Shown: piece by piece, positions 1-5,800 of the stretch
How the letters are laid out: every line of letters starts with the position of its first letter
Position numbering within the stretch: the stretch's first letter is position 1
NCBI GenBank assembly: GCA_021772595.1
Contig: JAJFLS010000751.1
Coordinates: 1-6,423 of the forward strand
From: Opitutales bacterium
GTDB taxonomy: Bacteria > Verrucomicrobiota > Verrucomicrobiia > Opitutales > Opitutaceae
Direction: 5' to 3'
DNA: 6,423 nt
The notes under the pieces: model-generated
Database searches by the model: none
The model's input: the letters and a program-made list of their open reading frames with translations, nothing else
Told to the model about the DNA's origin: nothing
Position numbers and translations under genes: made by a program

Positions 1-161
1 AGCCAACAGAGTAATCCCACGCTAACAAGCGTGGCGCTAATAGGTGGCCCAAACTGGCTCCAAAACCCACCGGATTCGTTAGCCAATCGCTCAATCATGC
101 GACCGTACCCCAGGATTATGAAAATTGATACGTACGCCCACCATGGCCAGTTATTCTTCAT
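1..161 (-). CDS. N-terminal part of a membrane protein of unknown family (runs off left edge)
   Basis: An open frame of 53 codons begins with ATG at 161 and continues past the window edge without a stop. The start reads MKNNWPWWAYVSIFIILGYG. Residues about 7-23 form a hydrophobic segment, followed by a polar stretch (RMIERLANESGG) and a second hydrophobic segment from about residue 39 (PPISATLVSVGLLCW). This pattern of an aromatic, positively charged start and two helices within 53 residues suggests a polytopic inner-membrane protein. An in-frame ATG at 173 would add four residues (MRNR); a stop lies directly upstream of it. I prefer 161 because a weak TGAG stands about 7 bases before it. I do not recognise the family. 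It lies downstream of the broken gene at 427-935 and has the same orientation. Confidence is moderate because only the beginning is visible. Confidence 0.6.
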   Translation of the reverse strand, partial: MKNNWPWWAYVSIFIILGYGRMIERLANESGGFWSQFGPPISATLVSVGLLCW

Positions 162-426
162 TCTGTTTCTCATTCAATTATTTCATTTTTTCTCATTCAG
201 CGATTCAGGGTTTAAGAAAGTGTCTAATAATTCCATTCGGCGAATCATTGGAACGGGACGGCGCCCGTTCGCTACCCTATAACTACCTTCAATTAGGTAG
301 CGTTCGGGCGCCGCCCCGAATGTATTTCCACTTATTGAACAGTCTCTAAAGATCAAAACGAACGTCGTTGCCTTAGCATTTTAAATCAAAGCTAGTCCTT
401 GGCTAAATTGCAAACAGAGATCCCAA
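162..426. other. Gap between broken gene and membrane gene
   Basis: This 265-bp stretch has no convincing coding frame. Its half next to the membrane gene (162-240) is AT-rich and would hold that gene's promoter and leader; I could not pick out a clear -35/-10 pair. The centre holds the inverted hairpin pair at 250-322. The part from 323 to 426, just after the end of the broken gene, shows nothing recognisable. There is no hairpin followed by a run of T on either strand, so no intrinsic terminator can be named. Confidence 0.55.
250..322. repeat. Inverted pair of GTAG-headed REP-like hairpins (family D)
   Basis: Two hairpin units lie head to head. The plus-strand unit has GTAG at 297-300, then stem TTCGGG (303-308), loop CGCCGC, stem CCCGAA (315-320). 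The minus-strand unit has GTAG at 275-272, then stem GAACGGG (270-264 read on minus), loop CGCCGT, stem CCCGTTC (257-251). The units match along 255-276 against 296-317. Their main differences are AA in one arm and TT in the other, swapped between units, so both hairpins are preserved. The spacer can also form CTACCT/AGGTAG (283-288 with 295-300). No T-run follows, so a terminator is unlikely. The layout matches REP doublets (REPINs): a conserved tetranucleotide plus an imperfect palindrome, in inverted orientation. Confidence 0.7.
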
Positions 427-837
427 TCAGTCTACTTGGTATTTCTTGTATTCAGGTACGCGTTCAGAGAGGTATGGAATCCACTTTTCATCTTTCAGGT
501 AGAATCGCTGCATCTCGGGGTGGACCAAAATGGCCCGGAAGATGATATGTTTCGCTGCGAAGAGGTCTGTACCGTGCCAGGTGGGATGCCTCGCTTTCTC
601 TTGGAGGATTGCCGCTACCGCTTTGTCGGGTTCGATTGCTATTTGAGTCGCGTATCCGGCGATGCCATAGGCGTTGTAAGATTCGTCCCTTTCGTTGAGG
701 AGTTTATCGATAAATACTTTGGCCTTATCCGTTTCCTCCAGAGTATCGTAGGCGTACGCATACGCAGCGTCTCGTGTGTCTGCCTCGTTAACATCGACGA
801 TTTCTCTTATTAGGTCCTTGGCGAGAAGGTTTCTGGC
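427..837 (-). pseudogene. Headless 3' part of an unidentified helical protein
   Basis: On the minus strand a frame of about 137 codons reads ARNLLAKDLIREIVDVNEAD and ends with ERVPEYKKYQVD and TGA at 427-429. It is rich in charged residues and alanine, with long helix-like stretches such as DKAKVFIDKLLNERDESYNA and EPDKAVAAILQEKARHP, so an all-helical fold is likely. I do not recognise the family; a HEAT-like or other helical repeat is possible but unproved. No ATG, GTG or TTG occurs in this frame between the first stop upstream (just before 935) and the middle of the segment. The only in-frame methionine is near the end (HPEM). It therefore looks like the tail of a gene that has lost its start. 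It is continuous with the out-of-frame N-terminus of a dehydrogenase-like gene at 810-935, with the join around 815-836. A long opposite-strand frame over the same bases has a poor protein-like composition and is taken as a shadow. Confidence 0.55.
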
Positions 838-935
838 GATCGAACGATCGCTCTCACCTTCAGCCCATGGCTGAGTAGCTGCTCTACCAGCAGCCGTCCC
901 GTCGCTCCACTTGCTCCCACTACTAGTACTTCCAT
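810..935 (-). pseudogene. Truncated N-terminus of an NmrA-like NAD(P)-binding protein (atypical SDR)
   Basis: ATG at 935 opens a 41-codon frame that begins MEVLVVGASGATGRLLVEQL and continues to KVRAIVRSPE before ending in two consecutive stops (TAA at 810-812 and the next codon). GASGATG at residues 7-13 is the glycine-rich dinucleotide-binding motif of NmrA-like/atypical short-chain dehydrogenases, and RAIVRSP is the typical second beta strand with its NADP-facing arginine. Intact relatives are usually 200-290 residues, so at least 80% is missing. After RSPE the frame turns into TFSPRT and stops, while another frame starts to look coding. A deletion joining two genes explains this better than a simple frameshift, because the downstream frame does not resemble the rest of an SDR. 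The start lies 63 bp after the sulfatase stop. The AGGGA next to it is too close to ATG to be a good ribosome site. It is very unlikely to make a working enzyme. Confidence 0.75.
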
Positions 936-998
936 TTCCCTATTCTCACAAATTCCGAGAATTCGTTCCCCTACTTGAGGAACTTTCACCCGAGCGCT

Positions 999-2474
999 TC
1001 AAAATTCGATATCCGGCCGTTTCGGATCCGAATCGAAGAACCGCGCGTTTTTTCCGATACGATCGAAGTCGCCGATGTCTTCGCGCGCATGCTCGGCACG
1101 CTCTAGCAGCTCAGCGACGATCTCGGGATGTCGGGCGGATACGTCGGTCGTCTCGGCGACGTCGGTATTCAAATCGAACAGCATCGGGCTCTCGATATCG
1201 ATATCGTCTTCCGCTTTACTGTAGTGTCCCCATTTCTTATCGGCGACGCTCGGCAAGTGTAGTTTCCATCGTCCTACACGGAGTGCTCGCAGTTGAGTAC
1301 GTTGATAATAATAGAATTCCTTCGCAGGCCTTCCCTCTTCGGCAACGCCATGGATGATTCTAGAAAGATCGCGCCCGTCGATCACGCGGTCCGTTGGGAC
1401 TTCTCCTCCAGCGATCGTCGCGATCGTTGGCAACATGTCCATGGTAGATGCGATTTCTCCTGACACGGCCCCCTCCGGGATTTTGCCGGGCGCCCACATG
1501 ATACAGGGCACACGCAGGCCGCCTTCCCAAACTGAGGTCTTCGCTCCGCGGAGAGGGTAAGCGGATCCGCCATGCGCTTCCGCGTTCGGGCCGATGCGTT
1601 TTAGATGTCCCTCACTGCGGCCAAGATACCAAGGACCATTGTCGCTCATGTAGAAAACGTAGGTCGATTGGTCGAGCCCTTCCTCTTTGAGCGTTTTGAA
1701 AATGCGGCCGACATTCCAGTCGAGCTCCTCGATGACATCGCCGTAAATCCCGCCCTCGGATTTCCCTTTGAACGGCTCGGACACCTCAAGCCGAATATGC
1801 GGCATGGTGTGAGCGAGGTAGACAAAGAAGGGCTTCTCTTTGCTGCGCTTGATAAAGCCAATCGCCTCGTCCGTGTAGCGTTTCGTCAGCTGGCTCATGT
1901 CCGTCTCCTCTTCGATGACTGTATCGTTTCTTATCAGATTAACTCGGCTGTCGTTACTGGTCGGCGTTCCGAAGAAATAATCGAAGCCTTGCTTGGTCGG
2001 CAACAACGCCAGCGAGTAACGTTTCCGGTCCTGGGTGTGACCGGCGAGATCCCATTTCCCGAAAGCCGCTGTCGCGTAGCCCGCTTCCTTCACGACTTCG
2101 GCGATCGTGACTTCGCTCGAATGCAAATAAGGATGTACATCGACCCGGTTCTTCTCGGTAGCCACTCGAAGCGGATAAGAGCCCGTCATCAACGCTGCTC
2201 GTGACGGCCCGCACACCGTTTGGGCATAGAAATCAGTAAACCGCATTCCCTCATCGGCCATCCGGTCAATGTTCGGGGTCTTGATATTCGGCGACCCGAA
2301 ACAGCCAAGATCCTGGTAGCCCTGGTCGTCGATGAAGATAAGGATGATGTTGGGTTTTTCAGCGTTGCCGGAATCAGCTGCGTTGAGACAGGGAGAAAGC
2401 GAAACTCCAGATATCGCGAAGCAGATAAGACCAATCGATATTCTTGAGATGGTTAAGCGTTCGGGGTAGTTCAT
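999..2474 (-). CDS. Secreted type I (formylglycine) sulfatase, arylsulfatase A-like
   Basis: This 491-residue enzyme should hydrolyse a sulfate ester, most likely on a sulfated polysaccharide or its fragments, outside the cytoplasm. Residues 1-32 form a Sec signal peptide: a basic start, hydrophobic 12-26, probable cleavage near LNA-AD. The cysteine at 29 is preceded by proline, so a lipoprotein is unlikely. The mature protein opens with PNIILIFIDDQGYQDLG, with Asp49/Asp50 as metal ligands. CGPSRAALMTG at 88-98 is a complete sulfatase signature; Cys88 would be converted to formylglycine and Arg92 stabilises it. Lys140 (FGKW), His222 and His226 (AHTMPH), Asp278/Asn279 (SDNG) and Lys312 (RGAKTSVWEGG) fit the remaining active-site positions. 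Asp142 stands where GKWH usually has histidine. Length and both ends look complete. The maturation enzyme is not in the window. No Shine-Dalgarno is seen before the start. The substrate cannot be assigned from sequence alone. Confidence 0.93.
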   Translation of the reverse strand: MNYPERLTISRISIGLICFAISGVSLSPCLNAADSGNAEKPNIILIFIDDQGYQDLGCFGSPNIKTPNIDRMADEGMRFTDFYAQTVCGPSRAALMTGSYPLRVATEKNRVDVHPYLHSSEVTIAEVVKEAGYATAAFGKWDLAGHTQDRKRYSLALLPTKQGFDYFFGTPTSNDSRVNLIRNDTVIEEETDMSQLTKRYTDEAIGFIKRSKEKPFFVYLAHTMPHIRLEVSEPFKGKSEGGIYGDVIEELDWNVGRIFKTLKEEGLDQSTYVFYMSDNGPWYLGRSEGHLKRIGPNAEAHGGSAYPLRGAKTSVWEGGLRVPCIMWAPGKIPEGAVSGEIASTMDMLPTIATIAGGEVPTDRVIDGRDLSRIIHGVAEEGRPAKEFYYYQRTQLRALRVGRWKLHLPSVADKKWGHYSKAEDDIDIESPMLFDLNTDVAETTDVSARHPEIVAELLERAEHAREDIGDFDRIGKNARFFDSDPKRPDIEF

Positions 2475-2565
2475 GTTCGTGGCGATTTCGCATTGAGAGA
2501 AAGTCTAACAAGTGTTTACGCGAATTCAGCTGCCAAGGCAACGATTCTGTAGAGTTCATTCATAG

Positions 2566-2716
2566 ATTGTAGGAGCCTGCTTGCAGGCGATCACATTGCG
2601 ATTCGCAAATGGTAGGGCTGCTTATCCCTAAGCAGCCGAGTTATTGGCTCTTTACTTTCGGCTGACTAAGGATAGTCGGCCCTACCTTATATCGCCTGCA
2701 AGCAGGCTCCTACAAT
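2566..2716. repeat. REPIN-like element with perfect 26-bp terminal inverted repeats (family A)
   Basis: The sequence at 2566-2591 is repeated exactly as its reverse complement at 2691-2716, enclosing a 151-bp element. Each end carries GTAG (2569-2572 on plus; 2713-2710 on minus) followed by a short palindrome, GCCTGC TT GCAGGC (2575-2588 in the left copy). The heads point outward and the palindromes inward. A conserved GTAG next to an imperfect palindrome, in an inverted pair, is the described layout of REP doublets mobilised by RAYT transposases. The shape also resembles a small MITE, but no target-site duplication is seen at the flanks (catag before, tgaga after). A second, different pair lies inside. 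The transcript could fold into one long hairpin. Confidence 0.8.
2611..2686. repeat. Second REP-like inverted pair nested inside the first (family B)
   Basis: A 29-bp unit at 2611-2639 has an inverted partner at 2658-2686 with 23 of 29 positions matching. Both begin GGTAGGGC (GTAG at 2612-2615 on plus and 2685-2682 on minus). The left unit folds as GGCTGCTTA-TCCC-TAAGCAGCC, a perfect 9-bp stem. The right unit, read on minus, folds as GGCCGACTA-TCCT-TAGTCAGCC with one mismatch. Four of the six differences are two compensating pairs (C-G to A-T and T-A to C-G), so the hairpin has been kept while its sequence changed. The palindrome differs from that of the enclosing pair; only the GTAG head is shared. 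Confidence 0.78.
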
Positions 2717-2743
2717 TGAGAAAACACTTTAGTTGACGCGTAT

Positions 2744-2769
2744 GCGCTCAGCGGGATCAGGCCCTACCT
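2744..2769 (-). repeat. 26-bp direct repeat, copy 1 (family C, GGTAGGGC head)
   Basis: Read on the minus strand the unit starts AGGTAGGGCCTGATCCCG and ends GCTGAGCGC. It is identical over 26 bp to 2859-2884, in the same orientation, 115 bp away. The head matches family B, but the rest forms only weak hairpins, so it may be a decayed or different REP type. The minus-strand sequence just before it reads GAACTCGCCGAAAGGTAG, similar to the last codons of the fused acyltransferase gene (GAACTGGCGAAGAGGTAG). Confidence 0.7.
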
Positions 2770-2800
2770 TTCGGCGAGTTCCGAGAGAAGATTGCAATTA

Positions 2801-2844
2801 CCACACCGGATTCCCGGTGTAGCTACGACGCGAATGCGACGTGG
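2801..2844. repeat. Head-to-head REP-like hairpins sharing a palindromic GTAGCTAC head (family E)
   Basis: GTAGCTAC at 2819-2826 is its own reverse complement and acts as a head for a hairpin on each side. To the right on plus: stem ACGACGC, loop GAAT, stem GCGACGT, then GG (ending 2844). To the left on minus: stem ACACCGG, loop GAAT, stem CCGGTGT, then GG (ending 2801). Both units are 26 nt with the same loop, stem length and end. Stem differences at positions 3 and 7 are compensated in the partner arm; position 4 is an A-A mismatch in the right unit. This parallel construction is hard to explain by chance. Confidence 0.68.
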
Positions 2845-2858
2845 ATTTGCATTAGTAC

Positions 2859-2884
2859 GCGCTCAGCGGGATCAGGCCCTACCT
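2859..2884 (-). repeat. 26-bp direct repeat, copy 2, overlapping the stop codon of the fused gene (family C)
   Basis: This is identical to 2744-2769. Its GTAG (2882-2879 on minus) contains the TAG stop of the 1127-residue acyltransferase fusion, so the repeat begins in the last codons and supplies the stop. The encoded end (ELAKR) is at a normal place after the catalytic GTGKLDF motif, so the enzyme is not obviously truncated. Confidence 0.72.
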
Positions 2885-5800
2885 CTTCGCCAGTTCTTTC
2901 ATCGTGCGGAAATCGAGTTTTCCGGTTCCGAGCAGTGGGAGGCTTTCGACTTGTATCCAATCATTGGGGTTCGGCTTCCATAGATTGGGGATGTCCAGGT
3001 TTCGCAGGGTTTCGCGTAGCTCGTCTTCGCTTTTGCTCAGCGGCGTATGAATGACGCAGAGCTTCTCGCCTTTTCGTTCGTCAGGTATCGCCACGACTGA
3101 GAGCGCATCAGGCCCCACCTCTAGCGCGTCTTGCAGCGCCTTTTCAACGGCGCCGTGAGAAATCATTTCGCCGCCTAGTTTGCTGAACCGAGAGAGGCGG
3201 CCAGTGATGGCGAAAAAGGCGTCGCTGTCCATAAAACCAATATCGCCCGTGTCGAACCAGCCGTCGTGAAGGACAGTTTTCGTAAGTTCCTCATTCTTTA
3301 GATAGCCGCGCATGACGTTCGGGCCTTTTATGTGGATGAGGCCTTCTTCGCCTGGAAGAAGCGATGAGCCGGTATCCGGATGAACGATCTTCATGGCCAT
3401 GCCGGGAAGAACCCGGCCGAGTCGCTCTTCGCGGTTGCCGGTTTCTTCCAAGTCGTTCACAAAAACGTTGGGCAAGCTGAGAGCGCATACAGGCGACAGC
3501 TCGGTGGCCCCGTAGCCTTCAAGCGGCTGTATGCCGAAGCGCTTTTCAAACATAGCGGCGATACGTGGCTGCAGTTTCTCGGCTCCCGTGAAAACGTAGC
3601 GAAGATTAGCGAACTGCTCGGGCTTTATTTTGCGCGTGTAGGCGAGAAGGAAGCTTGGCGTGGTAAGCAGGATCGTGGCCTTATATTGTTCGGAGATTTT
3701 TCCGATCGTCTCGGCCTCGAGCGGATTGGTGTGGCAAATGGTTTTTATTCCTGAAAGCAGCGGGAACCAGAAAAGCACTGTGTAGCCGAAGGAGTGGAAA
3801 TGGGGAAGAGTGGCGAGAATCACATCGTCTCGCTTCAGGCTTATGACCGAGCGAAAGGACTCGATGTTCGACTGAATATTGTGGTGACTGAGCATCACGC
3901 CCTTGGGTTCGGCGGTCGATCCGCTCGAAAATAGAATCGTGGCGATATCGTCTGGAGCGACTCGCTTGCCGCCCAAAAGGATTCGCACGGGAAAAAAGCG
4001 CGCCTTAAGAAATACGCGGAATTTTTCCGCCCCATCGATCGTGCCTAGCAAGTCTTCCACATAGAGCACCATTTTGGGGAGCGGCAGCTCGGGCAGGTTT
4101 TCCAGGAACTTGCGAGAAGTCATTACGGTTTTGATTTCGCACTGCTCTTGCGCGGAGCGAATGCTCGCCGCGGGCGCTGTGTAGTTCAAATTCACGCCGC
4201 GCCGCCCTTCTAATGTAGTCGCGAGATTGGCGATTGCGGATGCGGAACTGGTCGGCAACAGAATGCCGATGGCACTCTCGGACTTCGACGTTAGAGAACG
4301 GATACGATCTCCAAAAATCAAACTAGCAATGAGGAGTTCGCCGAATTTGAGCTCCCGTCCATTGCTATCGGCGATCGCGAGTCTCCCCCAGTTGCGGCGG
4401 GCCGAATCGATGAATTCATGGCCAAGGCCGTGGCGGCGTTCCTTGACGAGTTCAAACGAGTCTACTGAAAGCTCGCTGACCGCTTGCTGAACTTCGAAGG
4501 TCGTTGCAGTGGGAGCGAGAGGGGTTCCAAAATGAACGCTCACCGGATAACGAAAATCGTGGAGAAGCCCAAACTTTGGCATCCCTTTATAGAAGCTGGA
4601 AATGCTGCCCCAGGCGCCGCCGATGTACACGGGAATAATGGGATGGTCCGTGTTTTTAACGATACGCTCGAAGCCCTGCTTAAAAGGCCGCATCATGCCC
4701 GTTCTACTCAACGTACCTTCAGCGAAGATGCAGACCAGGTAGCCCTCGTCGAGCGCGGCCTTCGCCGTCTTCAGCGATAGGATTAGCTTTTTTGGATTGT
4801 CGGCTCCGTGGATCAGAATGACGTTCGCGAGTTTTGTAATCCAACGCGTGAACCAACTTGCGTTTTCGAAAAAATCTCGGGACATTAGCATGCGGATGCG
4901 GCGCTGCTGGCTGGAGATGACGAGTATCGCGTCCATCAAGCTGACATGATTGCAAACCAGGAGCGCGGGGCCGAACGGCGGCAGGTGGTCAACTCCTCGC
5001 ACATGGAAGCGGTAGCAGAAGCGCGTCAATAGCATGCAGACGAATTTGACGAAGAAATCGGGCAGCACCCAAAGACTGAATACCGCTAGAATGATGATGC
5101 CATAGGACAGTAGTAGAAATCCATTTTGCGCAGTGAACTCGAGGACCGATGAGTTGATGTAGAGAAGTCCACTAGCGAGCAGAATGCCGATCCAACTCAG
5201 AAATCCATTAGCGGCTTGAATCGAGCCTACCCGATCCTTCGGGCTTCGGTACTGTATAAAGGCATTGAGCGGCACGATGAAGAGTCCCGCCGCAAATCCG
5301 AGCAGGAACATACTGATCGCTGAGACTACGACATTTCCCTCTTCGATCGTTCCTAGAACGAGGAGACAAAGACCCATTAGTATTGAGCCAATGGGTACGA
5401 TTCCGAATTCGATCGATCGGCCACTCAACCAACCCGCAGTGGTTGACCCTACTCCGATCCCAATCGCGGTTAGCAGGAAGAGCCGAGTCGCTTCTTCCGG
5501 CATCAGCCCCAGATGCTGATCGCCAAAGTCGATGATATTGAGCTGTATGTACGCCGCGCAAAGCGTGAAAATCGCGAGGGCGACCACGGCCAGAGTCAGA
5601 AAGCCGTCTTTCCGGATTTCGAATAAGGTTTTGAATACGGACTTGAATCCGTTGAGACTCAGCTCGCGATTGGGATGGGCGGGGCTCGGCTCGATTCTCA
5701 GCGATGCGGCGAAACCGAGCGCGGCGATGACTATGCAGACCGTGGCCGCCAGACCAAATTTTCCGTCAACGATCAGGCTAAGCTCAGGCGCCAGAACCGT

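Larger units (their letters stand above)
2475..2878. other. Repeat-packed gap between fused acyltransferase gene and sulfatase gene
   Basis: This 404-bp gap has no convincing gene on either strand; short frames in it follow the palindromes. About 2475-2565 is plain sequence that must hold the sulfatase leader and any promoter of its own, but no clear promoter or ribosome site is visible. From 2566 to the end of the gap the sequence is largely made of GTAG-headed palindromic repeats: a nested pair of pairs (2566-2716), a 26-bp direct repeat (2744-2769 and 2859-2884) and a head-to-head pair (2801-2844). Confidence 0.7.

Noticed and set aside
17..34. Perfect 7-bp hairpin CCACGCT-AACA-AGCGTGG
   Set aside because: It falls inside the coding frame of the left-edge membrane protein, has no GTAG head and no partner, so chance or codon constraint explains it.
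31..282. An 83-codon plus-strand frame at the left end
   Set aside because: It overlaps the better minus-strand membrane protein start and runs into the palindromic repeat; its composition is not convincing.
250..322. The GC-rich inverted repeat as a rho-independent terminator for the genes to its right
   Set aside because: No U-tract follows on either strand, and the two-unit design with GTAG heads fits a REP pair better.
436..813. A 125-codon plus-strand frame
   Set aside because: It is rich in Phe, Val and Cys with no plausible fold, and the minus-strand frame over the same bases is much more protein-like.
942..962. Hairpin ATTCTC/GAGAAT between the sulfatase stop and the broken SDR gene, as a terminator
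   Set aside because: Six AT-rich base pairs with a 9-nt loop and no T-run are too weak to call.
911..1357. A 148-codon plus-strand frame across the end of the sulfatase gene
   Set aside because: It is rich in arginine and serine with no domain, as expected of the complement of the sulfatase coding strand.
1605..2204. A 199-codon open frame on the plus strand inside the sulfatase gene
   Set aside because: It lies wholly opposite a gene with complete catalytic motifs, and its translation has no recognisable domain, so it is a shadow.
2566..2716. A CRISPR array or insertion sequence
   Set aside because: There are no regularly spaced direct repeats with spacers and no transposase frame inside the 151 bp.
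3107..3120. 13 of 14 bases matching the end of the 26-bp direct repeat, inside the acyltransferase gene
   Set aside because: The stretch encodes part of a region that aligns naturally with E. coli Aas (GVSPDKVHATAI against EVGPDALSVVAI), so it need not be an inserted repeat.
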